DNA from: Acidobacteriota bacterium
GTDB taxonomy: Bacteria > Acidobacteriota > Terriglobia > Bryobacterales > Bryobacteraceae
Assembly (NCBI GenBank): GCA_023436715.1
Contig: JAEZIJ010000062.1
Span: 1 to 15,993 of the forward strand
Length of the DNA: 15,993 nucleotides
Direction: 5' to 3'
Shown in pieces: positions 1 through 6,759 of this stretch; the stretch's first letter is position 1, and every line of letters starts with the position of its first letter. The notes beneath the pieces are model-generated. The model saw nothing but the letters and a program-made list of their open reading frames with translations. It did no database searches and was not told the origin of the DNA. Made by a program: the position numbers and the translations under genes.

Positions 1-44
1 CACCCCCGGCCCCCTACTCTATTTGCACTTACTAAGAGGGACTT

Positions 45-1820
45 ATGGCTACTTCTACCGTCGCGCAACGAAAACACAGGGGAGGCCACTTTCTCATCGA
101 GAGCTCCTCTCCGGAAGAGGTATTCACCCCAGAGGACTTCACCGAAGAGCACCGCGCCATCGCGCGGACTACGGAGGAGTTCTGGACCAACGAGGTGGCG
201 CCGAATATTGAGGCCATCCAGAAGCACGAGCCCGGCGTGGCGGTTTCGCTACTGCGGAAATCCGGGCAACTCGGACTGACGGGCGCCGAGGTGCCGGAGA
301 AATACGGCGGGATGGAGATGGACCTGGCGTCGATGATGATCATCGGGGAGCAGTTCGGCCGTGACGGTTCTTACGCAACCTGGCACGCGGCGCAGGTGGG
401 CATCGGCACGCTTCCCGTGCTGCTGTTCGGCACCGAAGAGCAGAAGCAGCGCTATCTTCCGAGATTGGCGACGGCCGAACTGGTTGCGGCGTACTGCCTG
501 ACCGAGGCGCAGGCCGGATCGGACGCGCTCGCGGCACGGACGCGCGCGGACCTCAGCGAGGATGGCAAGTATTACATCCTCAACGGCCAGAAAATGTGGA
601 TCACCAACGGGGCCGATGCGGATTTCTACACGGTGTTCGCGAAGGTGGGAGGCGAGAAGTTCACGGCATTCCTCGTCGAGCGGGCTTGGGCGGGAGTGCA
701 GCCGGGCGCCGAAGAAAAGAAGATGGGCATCAAGGGCAGCTCGACGACGGCCGTGTATCTCGATAACGTCAAAGTCCCGGTGGAGAATGTTCTGGGCGAG
801 GTCGGGCGCGGGCACATCATCGCGTTCAACATTTTGAACCTCGGCCGCCTGAAGCTGGGGCCGATCACGGTTGGTGGGGCGAAAGAGGTCATCCGGCTTT
901 CGCTCAAGTACGCGAAAGAACGCCACACGTTCGGGAAGCCGATCGCATCCTATGGGATGATCCAGCACAAACTGGCCGAGATGGCGATTCGGACATACGC
1001 GGCCGAGAGCCTGGCCTATCGCGTGGTTGGGCTGATCGAGGAGCAACTGACCGGTCTCGACTGGGACCAGCCGGATGCCAACAAGGTGATGCTGAAGGCG
1101 GCGGAGGAGTTTGCCACGGAGTGCTCGTACGCGAAGCTGTTCTGCTCCGAGACGCTGGGGTACGTGGCGGACGAGGGCGTGCAGATCCACGGCGGCTACG
1201 GCTACCACCAGGACTACGCCGTGGAGCGCGCATACCGCGATGCCCGCATCAACAGGATCTTCGAGGGGACGAACGAGATCAACCGGCTGCTTGCAACAGG
1301 CATGCTGTTGAAGCGCGCACAGAAGGGAGCGCTTCCGCTCGTCGAGGCGGTGAAGAAACTTCAGGCCGAGGTGCTGGGCGGCCCGCAGCTATCCGCCGGT
1401 TCCGGCGATGAGGAGAGTAAGCTGCTGGCGAACGCCAGGAAGATCGCACTGTTTGTCCTCGGCGTTGCATACTTGAAGTATCTCAACGGCCTCGAGGAGC
1501 AACAGGAGATCGTGGCGAACATCACGGACATTTGCATGAACGTGTTTGCCATGGAATCCGCTCTGCTTCGAGCCCGTAAGATGGCGGCGCACGGCAAAGG
1601 CGAGGTGGCGCGCGATATGTCGGCGGTGTTCCTGCGCGAGGCTCTGGGGACGATCGAGACCGCGGCGCGCGCGATTCTGGCGGCCTGTTCGGAGGGAGAC
1701 GCGCTTCGCACGAATCTGGCGGTTCTCAAGCGTTTCGCGAAAGCCGAGCCGGTGAATGAGATCGCGCTGCGGCGCGGTATTGCTGCCAGGCTGCTTCAGG
1801 CCGAGCGTTATGTTGTCTAA
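45..1820 (+). CDS. Acyl-CoA dehydrogenase (long, VLCAD/ACAD9-like)
   Basis: This FAD-dependent flavoenzyme performs the alpha,beta-dehydrogenation of acyl-CoA, the first step of beta-oxidation, and hands electrons to ETF. The 591-aa product shows the family landmarks in order: an N-terminal helical domain containing PEKYGG, the flavin-contacting segment LTEAQAGSD followed by WITNGADADF, and a C-terminal helical domain with QIHGGYGY and RIFEGTNEI. Glu407 in IFEGT is in the position of the catalytic base of medium-chain dehydrogenases. About 150 residues follow that motif, which is longer than the usual 380-aa soluble enzymes and resembles the VLCAD/ACAD9 layout. The ATG at 45 is preceded by AGAGGGAC at 34-41, a usable ribosome site. 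The directly downstream etfB and etfA make its electron acceptor explicit. Chain-length specificity cannot be read from the sequence. The 44 bases before the start show no clear promoter. Confidence 0.96.
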   Translation: MATSTVAQRKHRGGHFLIESSSPEEVFTPEDFTEEHRAIARTTEEFWTNEVAPNIEAIQKHEPGVAVSLLRKSGQLGLTGAEVPEKYGGMEMDLASMMIIGEQFGRDGSYATWHAAQVGIGTLPVLLFGTEEQKQRYLPRLATAELVAAYCLTEAQAGSDALAARTRADLSEDGKYYILNGQKMWITNGADADFYTVFAKVGGEKFTAFLVERAWAGVQPGAEEKKMGIKGSSTTAVYLDNVKVPVENVLGEVGRGHIIAFNILNLGRLKLGPITVGGAKEVIRLSLKYAKERHTFGKPIASYGMIQHKLAEMAIRTYAAESLAYRVVGLIEEQLTGLDWDQPDANKVMLKAAEEFATECSYAKLFCSETLGYVADEGVQIHGGYGYHQDYAVERAYRDARINRIFEGTNEINRLLATGMLLKRAQKGALPLVEAVKKLQAEVLGGPQLSAGSGDEESKLLANARKIALFVLGVAYLKYLNGLEEQQEIVANITDICMNVFAMESALLRARKMAAHGKGEVARDMSAVFLREALGTIETAARAILAACSEGDALRTNLAVLKRFAKAEPVNEIALRRGIAARLLQAERYVV

Positions 1821-1848
1821 ATAGATCACATGGAGTGGGCGGATAGCG

Positions 1849-2619
1849 ATGAAAATCATAGTCTGCATCAAGCAAGTTCCAGCCCGAGACTCGCAGCTCC
1901 GCATCGGTTCCGGCGGGCGCTGGATCGAGGAGGGCGATCTCAGTTTCGAGATCAATGAGCCGGACGCGTATGCGCTCGAGGCCGCCTTGCAGTTGAAAGA
2001 GAAGCAGGGCGGGGAAGTGGTTGCACTGTGCGCCGGGCCGTCGCGCGTGACACAGACCATCCGCGAGGCCCTGGCAAAGGGCGCGGATCGCGCGCTGCAC
2101 ATCGAAGACGATCAAGTGACGACGTGGGGCACACTCGGCCTCGCACGGCTTCTGGCCAAAGCGATCCAGCCGGAGAAGCCGGACCTGGTATTGACCGGTC
2201 TTCAATCGGACGACCTCGGCTACGGTCAGGCCGGCGTCGTGCTGGCCGAAACGCTTGGCATGCCGCACGCCACCATCATCATGGCCGTAGAGCCGGTGAA
2301 CGGCAAGGTTCGAGTGAAGCGCGAACTGGAGAGCGGGTGGTTCCAGAACATCGAGATGCCGCTGCCCGCGGTGCTCACCATACAATCCGGCATCAGCAAA
2401 CTTCGCTACGCAACGCTGATGGGGATCAAGAAGGCGAAGACGAAAGAAGTGAAGAAGCTGACTACGGCGGGGCTGGGTGTGACGCCTCCGCCGGCCGCGA
2501 CTATCGAGCGGGTGTATCTGCCGCAGAAGACGAAGCAGACGCAGGTGCTCGGCGGCAGCGCGAAGGAAGCGGCGGCGAAGCTGGTCGAAAAACTCAAATT
2601 CGAGGTGAGGGCCATATGA
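1849..2619 (+). CDS. etfB: Electron transfer flavoprotein, beta subunit
   Basis: This is the small subunit of the soluble ETF heterodimer, which takes electrons from acyl-CoA dehydrogenases and delivers them to ETF:quinone oxidoreductase. The 256-aa length is normal for the family. It opens with the typical MKIIVCIKQVPA, followed by the NEPDAYALEAAL segment. It carries the nucleotide-site region around residues 118-140 (LTGLQSDDLGYGQAGVVLAE) and the family motif LPAVLTIQSGISKLRY near residues 170-185. It lies 28 bp after the acyl-CoA dehydrogenase. Its stop codon TGA overlaps the etfA ATG as ATGA at 2616-2619, so the two subunits are probably translationally coupled, as expected for a 1:1 complex. 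A purine-rich GGAG lies upstream (from about 1831), but its spacing from the ATG is long. Confidence 0.97.
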   Translation: MKIIVCIKQVPARDSQLRIGSGGRWIEEGDLSFEINEPDAYALEAALQLKEKQGGEVVALCAGPSRVTQTIREALAKGADRALHIEDDQVTTWGTLGLARLLAKAIQPEKPDLVLTGLQSDDLGYGQAGVVLAETLGMPHATIIMAVEPVNGKVRVKRELESGWFQNIEMPLPAVLTIQSGISKLRYATLMGIKKAKTKEVKKLTTAGLGVTPPPAATIERVYLPQKTKQTQVLGGSAKEAAAKLVEKLKFEVRAI

Positions 2620-3596
2620 GCGGGACTGTTCTGGTGATTATGGAGCAGCGCGGCGGGGCGTGGAACCGCATGTCGTTTGAGACCCTGGCGGCGGGCCAGC
2701 AGCTTGCAGCCCAGCTCGGACAGATGGCGATTGCGGCAATCCCCGGCGGAAATGTGGACGCGCTGGCTAAAGAGCTCGCCTCGAAAAAGCTCGACACGGT
2801 GTACGCGGTGGAGCATGCGCTGCTGGCCGAATACACGGCGGACGGCTACACGGCCGCGATCGAGCAACTGATCCGGAAGGTGCAGCCTTCGTACGTACTG
2901 TTCCCGCACACTTACCAGGTGCGCGACTTCGCACCGAAGCTCGCCACACGGTTCGACCAGGCGCTGATCAGCGACGCGATCGGCATTAAGAATGAGAACG
3001 GCCCAATCTTCGTCCGGCAGCTCTTCCAGGGTAAGCTTCAGGGAGACGTGAAGCCGGGCGGCCCGGCGCCGTATTTCATTTCGATCCAGGCCGGCGCGTT
3101 CCGCGCGGAACAGGTGGAGGCAGGGACGGCAAAGATGGAGTGCTTCAAGCCGAACCTGGATGTTGGGGCCATCCGCCAGAAGCCGGAAGCGCCGTTCCGT
3201 GAAGCTGCCGGCGCGGTGGACCTGACCGCCGCGGAGCTGATCGTCGCGGTGGGCCGGGGCATCAAGGACAAAGACAACATCCCAATGGTGGAGCAGCTCG
3301 CGGGCGCACTCGGCGCGGAGATTGCCGCAACGCGCCCGGTGTGCGACAACGGCTGGCTGCCGGGGGTGCGGCAGGTCGGGAGTTCGGGGCAGACCGTTTC
3401 ACCGAAGGTCTACGTCGCGGTGGGCATCTCCGGGGCGATTCAGCACCTTGTGGGGATGAAGGGCTCGAAGACCATCGTGGCGATCAATAAGGACCCCGAG
3501 GCGCCGATTTTTGAGGTCGCCGATTACGGCATTGTCGGCGACCTGTTCGAAGTGGTGCCGGCGCTGACCGAGGAAGTGAAGAAGGTGAAAGGGTGA
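2616..3596 (+). CDS. etfA: Electron transfer flavoprotein, alpha subunit
   Basis: This is the FAD-binding subunit of ETF and the partner of the preceding etfB. The 326-aa product starts at the ATG overlapping the etfB stop, giving MSGTVLVIMEQRGG, a typical EtfA N-terminus. An open frame continues upstream to 2028, but that part only shadows etfB. The C-terminal FAD domain is clear: VGRGIKDKDNIPMVEQLA, then GSSGQTVSPKVYVAVGISGA and GSKTIVAINKDPEAPIF near residues 250-300, the classical ETF alpha signature. The last codons (VKG, stop) lie in a threefold tandem GGTGAAAG at 3584-3607, so the stop codon itself is part of a repeat. The gene converges on the Gfo/Idh/MocA gene across an inverted repeat that may end transcription. 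Confidence 0.97.
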   Translation: MSGTVLVIMEQRGGAWNRMSFETLAAGQQLAAQLGQMAIAAIPGGNVDALAKELASKKLDTVYAVEHALLAEYTADGYTAAIEQLIRKVQPSYVLFPHTYQVRDFAPKLATRFDQALISDAIGIKNENGPIFVRQLFQGKLQGDVKPGGPAPYFISIQAGAFRAEQVEAGTAKMECFKPNLDVGAIRQKPEAPFREAAGAVDLTAAELIVAVGRGIKDKDNIPMVEQLAGALGAEIAATRPVCDNGWLPGVRQVGSSGQTVSPKVYVAVGISGAIQHLVGMKGSKTIVAINKDPEAPIFEVADYGIVGDLFEVVPALTEEVKKVKG

Positions 3597-3607
3597 AAGG
3601 GTGAAAG
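3584..3607 (+). repeat. Three tandem GGTGAAAG octamers across the etfA stop
   Basis: Copies lie at 3584-3591, 3592-3599 and 3600-3607, all identical. The TGA stop of etfA (3594-3596) is inside the second copy. The third copy runs into the left arm of the inverted repeat that starts at 3601. The octamer may be an expanded end of that element. Confidence 0.9.
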
Positions 3608-3687
3608 AATCCTGGGGACACGCCTGCGATCTTCTGTATGCGATGGATGCGTCGTAGCCAGCCCGGAGTGTCCCCGGATTCTTTCAC
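3601..3687. repeat. Near-perfect inverted repeat (MITE/REP-like) between convergent genes
   Basis: The right arm 3668-3687 reads GTGTCCCCGGATTCTTTCAC. The left arm 3601-3621 is its exact reverse complement except for one extra T at 3613. The arms enclose a 46-nt spacer. As RNA this forms a 20-bp hairpin with one bulge, far longer than an ordinary intrinsic terminator and without a following T-tract. The right arm contains the TGA stop of the minus-strand oxidoreductase (3684-3686), and etfA stops 5 nt before the left arm. The arm core GGGGACAC looks to me like dispersed repeats of acidobacterial genomes, but only this copy is in the window. A bidirectional terminator role is inference. Confidence 0.85.
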
Positions 3688-4799
3688 AGAACCTCCATAC
3701 TCCGCGGGTCTACGGGCCGCTTCTTCTCGGCCGAAAGCTGTCCGGCAAAGTACATCCGGAGCGACAGCAGATTGTCTCGTCCATTCGTCAGTGCCGGGCG
3801 CTTCTCGTTCAGCGATTGCATGAACTCGCCCATGCTTCCGATGAACCCGGCGATCGAGCCGCACTCGTCGTACTTCGGCGCTATGAACACGTCGCGGTAA
3901 GTCAAATCGTCCGGAAGGTTGTAAGTCAGCCAGCCGATCTCTTTCGGCCAGTCGTACGCGCGCACTTCGACGAGATCCTTCTCCCAGCGTGAGGTCGGGT
4001 TCCAGCGGTGGTTGGCCCGTACCGCGCCCCGCTCCGCCCACACCCGGAACGGCGTCTCGTTCCGGAAGTTGTCCTCGTTGTGGTACTCGAAGTAGTTGCA
4101 GACCGCTCCGCTCGAAAACGCGATCTGATACATCGACGCGTTGTTCTGGTTCGTGCAGTAGACCGACACCGGGTCGCCACCCGAGAGCCAGCGGATCGAA
4201 TCGATCGCGTGGATCTGCCACGCCATCACCACCCCGCACGGCCCGAAGGCGAACTTCGGCCCCTCGATCGAGATGTTCGAGAACTGTATGAAGCCGGGCT
4301 TGCCGAAACGGTCCGGGCTGAGGAACTGCTTCGTGGTGTAGATTGCCGGATCGAAGCGCAGGTTCTGGTTCACCGCGTAGGGGATGCCGCCGTCCTCGGC
4401 GATCTTCACCATCTCTTCGGCGGTGGCGAGATCGGTGGCCATCGGCTTGTGCATCATGACGGCCTTGCCGGCTTTGGCAGCGTCCTTCAGGATCTGCACG
4501 CGGGCGGCCATGTCCGAGTGGTCCACGGCGCAGTCGATGATGTCTACGTCGTCGCGCTTGAGGAGGTCGCGGTAGTCCTCGTAGACGTGCGGGATGCCGT
4601 CGAGCGCGGCGAGTTCGCGGCGGTCGGCGCGGATGTCGGCGGCGGCCACCACACGGTAGTTCGCCAGCCGGTAAGCGGTGAGCTGCTGGGCGCGGACGAT
4701 GCCGGCGTAACCGACGATGCCGATGCCGTAATCGAGTTTGTAGGTTTCAAGCGGCGGCCTCCAGGAGGGCCACGCAAAACCGGGAAAGAGATCTGACAT
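3684..4799 (-). CDS. Gfo/Idh/MocA-family NAD(P)-dependent oxidoreductase
   Basis: This is a predicted cytoplasmic NAD(P)-dependent sugar or polyol dehydrogenase; the substrate is unknown. The 371-aa product has an N-terminal Rossmann segment YGIGIVGYAGIVRA (residues 24-37) with the glycine-rich nucleotide loop. It has the family lysine in MMHKPMA (Lys118), where the usual EKP is HKP, and a catalytic-type histidine in AWQIHAIDSIRW (His197). The C-terminal alpha/beta domain follows the usual pattern. The start chosen is ATG at 4799, preceded by TGAGGAATTCT, which overlaps the upstream stop codon. The frame is open further upstream, but that part runs antiparallel within the other gene's span and has no homologous look. 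It lies 8 nt after the YdcZ-like gene on the same strand, so the two are probably cotranscribed. No Tat signal is seen. Confidence 0.93.
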   Translation of the reverse strand: MSDLFPGFAWPSWRPPLETYKLDYGIGIVGYAGIVRAQQLTAYRLANYRVVAAADIRADRRELAALDGIPHVYEDYRDLLKRDDVDIIDCAVDHSDMAARVQILKDAAKAGKAVMMHKPMATDLATAEEMVKIAEDGGIPYAVNQNLRFDPAIYTTKQFLSPDRFGKPGFIQFSNISIEGPKFAFGPCGVVMAWQIHAIDSIRWLSGGDPVSVYCTNQNNASMYQIAFSSGAVCNYFEYHNEDNFRNETPFRVWAERGAVRANHRWNPTSRWEKDLVEVRAYDWPKEIGWLTYNLPDDLTYRDVFIAPKYDECGSIAGFIGSMGEFMQSLNEKRPALTNGRDNLLSLRMYFAGQLSAEKKRPVDPRSMEVL

Positions 4800-4807
4800 A
4801 GAATTCC

Positions 4808-5251
4808 TCACTTGGAATAAGTGGCGATTGCGACGCCCCCGACCATCACGAGGACGCCGAGGAGTTTGGCCAACGTGATCGGCTGAACGGGCGAGCCGAG
4901 CCAGCCGAAGTGGGACATGATGAGGCCGCCGAGCACCTGGCCGGCGAGCAGAGTGATCATGACCGGCCCCGCCCCGACCTGGGGGATGAGCCAGGCGATG
5001 GCGAACACCAGCGTGGCGCCGAGAACGCCGGCGGTGTAGAGCGCCGGATGGACGTCTTTGAGCGGTGCCAGCGCCCCGCTGCGCCATCCGGTGAGCCCGA
5101 TGGCGACCGCGCCGAGCGCGCCGATGCACCAGAACAGCGCATTGCCGACCCGCGCGTTGTTGAGCACGCTGCCGACCTTCCCGTTCATGGCGAGGTGAAC
5201 CGCGAGGATTACTCCTAGAAACATCGTGAGCAAGTAGAGATACAGTTTCAT
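4808..5251 (-). CDS. YdcZ/DUF606-type small membrane protein (DMT superfamily)
   Basis: This is a 147-aa, highly hydrophobic inner-membrane protein of the drug/metabolite transporter superfamily, half-size YdcZ (DUF606) type. Five membrane spans can be drawn: about residues 5-20, 38-56, 70-89, 94-112 and 125-143. Family-like features are HLAMNGKVG after helix 1 and LLAGQVLGGLIMSHFGW in helix 4. Such single-domain proteins normally work as dimers; the substrate is unknown. The ATG at 5251 has a strong AGGAGG ribosome site (minus strand, 5257-5262). A possible promoter reads TACACA, 17-nt spacer, TAATAT (5317 to 5289, minus). The stop lies 8 nt before the oxidoreductase start, which suggests transport and oxidation of a shared substrate; this link is inferred. 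Confidence 0.88.
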   Translation of the reverse strand: MKLYLYLLTMFLGVILAVHLAMNGKVGSVLNNARVGNALFWCIGALGAVAIGLTGWRSGALAPLKDVHPALYTAGVLGATLVFAIAWLIPQVGAGPVMITLLAGQVLGGLIMSHFGWLGSPVQPITLAKLLGVLVMVGGVAIATYSK

Positions 5252-5273
5252 GTCACCCTCCTCTTTGCGTTCC

Positions 5274-5311
5274 GTTCAGCTTCAAGAGATATTACCTCGG
5301 TTGCGCTGAAC
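5274..5311. promoter_or_regulatory. Divergent intergenic region with a 7-bp inverted repeat
   Basis: GTTCAGC (5274-5280) is mirrored by GCTGAAC (5305-5311) in the 87-bp gap between the divergent YdcZ-like gene and the serine hydrolase gene. The repeat brackets the -10-like TAATAT of the minus-strand gene. On the plus strand, TTGCGC at 5301-5306 and TAGGAT at 5324-5329 (17-nt spacer) could be a promoter for the hydrolase. The two candidate promoters overlap, so a shared regulator is possible. An operator function is a guess from position only. Confidence 0.25.
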
Positions 5312-5338
5312 TGTGTAGCGCGATAGGATCGGTCGCAT

Positions 5339-6607
5339 ATGATTTTCCGTTCAGTGGCGGTTCTGTCCTTCCTGTTGTTGCCGTTGACGGCGGCGCCGAT
5401 CGAGACTGCCAAGCCCGAGACGGTGGGGTTTTCGGCGGAGAGGCTGCAAAGAATCCATGAGATGATCATGCGTCACGTGGAGGCGCAGGACATTTCCGGC
5501 GCGGTCACGATGGTGGCGCGACGGGGCAAGGTGGTGCATTTCGAGGCGCATGGATTGATGGACATCGAGTCGAAAAAGCCGATGACCAAGGACGCCCTGT
5601 TCCGCCTCGCGTCTTCGAGCAAACCCGTTACGGCGGCGGCGGTCCTCATCCTGATGGAAGAGGGCAAGCTGAAGCTCACCGACCCGGTGGGCAAGTTTAT
5701 TCCGGAGTTCAAGAACTCGAAGGTGGCGGTCGAGTTTTCGCGTACCCAGGCGCCGATGACGGACCAGCCGCCGGAAGGAGGCTCCCGGTATTATACGGTC
5801 CCGGCTAACCACGACGTCACAATCATTGATTTGCTGACGCATACCTCAGGCCTGGCCAGCGGCGGCATCACGAATGCCGATTTCCAGAAGCTGATGCAAT
5901 CGAGGAAGCCCACCGACAGGCTTGCGGACTTCGTTCCGCGCCTCGGCTCGCTGGCGCTCGATTTCCAGCCTGGAACGCAGTGGAGGTACAGCGGACTGGG
6001 GGGCATCGACACGCTCGGCCGCATCGTCGAGATCGTCTCAGGGATGACCTTCGACCAGTTCCTGAAGCAGCGGCTGTTCGATCCGCTCGGGATGAAGGAT
6101 ACGAACTTCAATGTGCCCGAAAAGGACGAGGCGCGCAGGGTTACGATCTACCGAAAGACGGCGAACGGCCTGGAGAAGCCGGACCGGCCAATGAGATTCG
6201 GGACCGCCGCGTACTTCTCCGGAGCGGCCGGCCTGACGTCAACCGCCGAGGATTATTTCCGCTTCGCGCAGATGCTGTCGAACGGCGGAGAGCTGAATGG
6301 AAAGCGCATCCTGAGCCCGTGGACCGTGCAGTTGATGACGAGCAACAACGTAGGCGATCTGTTTAACGGCCAGATCGGGCGTCCGCCGAAAGGCGTCGGG
6401 TTCGGACTGGGCGGTGAGGTTACGGTGAACGCCGTCGAGGCGAGACTGCGGAAGCCCGATGGAAGCTACGGCTGGGACGGAGCCTTCGGCACGTATTGGT
6501 GGGTGAACCGGAAGGAGCAGATGGTGACCGTACTGTTCGTGCAGACGCCCGGGCGGTCGCTCCAATACGATTTCGACAACGCGGTTGCGCAGGCGGTGGT
6601 CGAGTAG
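5339..6607 (+). CDS. Exported serine hydrolase, class C beta-lactamase fold
   Basis: This is a 422-aa member of the beta-lactamase/D-alanyl-carboxypeptidase/esterase superfamily. The N-terminus MIFRSVAVLSFLLLPLTAAP is a signal peptide, so it acts outside the cytoplasm. The nucleophile motif SxxK is SSSK (Ser92-Lys95). The second motif is YSG at Tyr217-Gly219 in place of YxN. Near the C-terminus, YGWDGAFGTYWW resembles the WxG motif of EstB-type esterases rather than the KTG of true AmpC enzymes. LLTHTSGL at about residue 165 is a family hallmark. It is therefore more likely an esterase or peptidase than an antibiotic-inactivating enzyme. The ATG at 5339 has AGGA at 5325-5328 upstream, but the same bases could be part of a -10 box (TAGGAT), which would make the message leaderless. 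The substrate is unknown. Confidence 0.93.
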   Translation: MIFRSVAVLSFLLLPLTAAPIETAKPETVGFSAERLQRIHEMIMRHVEAQDISGAVTMVARRGKVVHFEAHGLMDIESKKPMTKDALFRLASSSKPVTAAAVLILMEEGKLKLTDPVGKFIPEFKNSKVAVEFSRTQAPMTDQPPEGGSRYYTVPANHDVTIIDLLTHTSGLASGGITNADFQKLMQSRKPTDRLADFVPRLGSLALDFQPGTQWRYSGLGGIDTLGRIVEIVSGMTFDQFLKQRLFDPLGMKDTNFNVPEKDEARRVTIYRKTANGLEKPDRPMRFGTAAYFSGAAGLTSTAEDYFRFAQMLSNGGELNGKRILSPWTVQLMTSNNVGDLFNGQIGRPPKGVGFGLGGEVTVNAVEARLRKPDGSYGWDGAFGTYWWVNRKEQMVTVLFVQTPGRSLQYDFDNAVAQAVVE

Positions 6608-6626
6608 GCCTGTGCCACTCGTAGTA

Positions 6627-6646
6627 TGGCGGTGGGGGGATTCGAA
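6627..6646 (-). other. Possible degenerate tRNA 3'-end fragment
   Basis: The plus-strand bases TGGCGGTGGGGGGATTCGAA resemble the complement of the tRNA-Ser 3' end at 7887-7909 (CCA, acceptor, T-arm, TTCGAAT loop) with three bases missing. No other cloverleaf part can be found around it. It lies 20 bp after the hydrolase gene on the far side of the HNH gene from the intact tRNA, where a recombination scar could be expected. A chance match is possible. Confidence 0.3.
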
Positions 6647-6658
6647 AGCAAAAAGGGC

Positions 6659-6685
6659 TTGACAGGTCTGCACGCTATAGATAAT
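6659..6685 (+). promoter_or_regulatory. Sigma-70-like promoter candidate without an obvious gene
   Basis: A consensus TTGACA (6659-6664) is followed after 15 nt by GATAAT (6680-6685), in a locally AT-richer stretch. It would fire rightward, antisense to the HNH gene, and no convincing plus-strand gene follows. The short spacer lowers the confidence. It may be a relic of the inserted DNA or drive an antisense transcript. Confidence 0.3.
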
Positions 6686-6726
6686 TCGTTGCCCACAACG
6701 CCATATTTGCCACGCGTCCCGCTGCG

Positions 6727-6747
6727 CATTACCCAAAATTGCCCAAA
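6727..6747 (+). repeat. Direct repeat, left copy, flanking the HNH gene
   Basis: These 21 nt match 7827-7847 at 20 positions (A instead of G at the fifth base). The core is CCCAAAATTGCCCAAA. The sequences outside both copies differ. It lies 12 bp beyond the HNH stop codon. Together the copies enclose about 1.1 kb with a single gene, as att sites or a target duplication would. Confidence 0.8.
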
Positions 6748-6759
6748 TCCGGCTGGGCG

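Noticed and set aside
249..1208. 319-aa open frame on the minus strand inside the acyl-CoA dehydrogenase gene
   Set aside because: It lies entirely antisense to a clear gene; its Arg/His/Leu-rich composition is what a GC-rich coding strand gives in antisense.
2028..2615. Upstream extension of the etfA frame through etfB
   Set aside because: The extension is Arg/Gly-rich and overlaps the well-supported EtfB frame; the ATG at 2616 gives a normal EtfA N-terminus.
3601..3687. Ordinary intrinsic terminator
   Set aside because: The stem is too long, the loop is 46 nt, and there is no T-tract on either strand, so a mobile or REP-like repeat explains it better, although it may still terminate transcription.
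4008..4796. 262-aa plus-strand frame opposite the oxidoreductase gene
   Set aside because: Val/Arg/Asp/His-rich antisense shadow without a recognisable domain.
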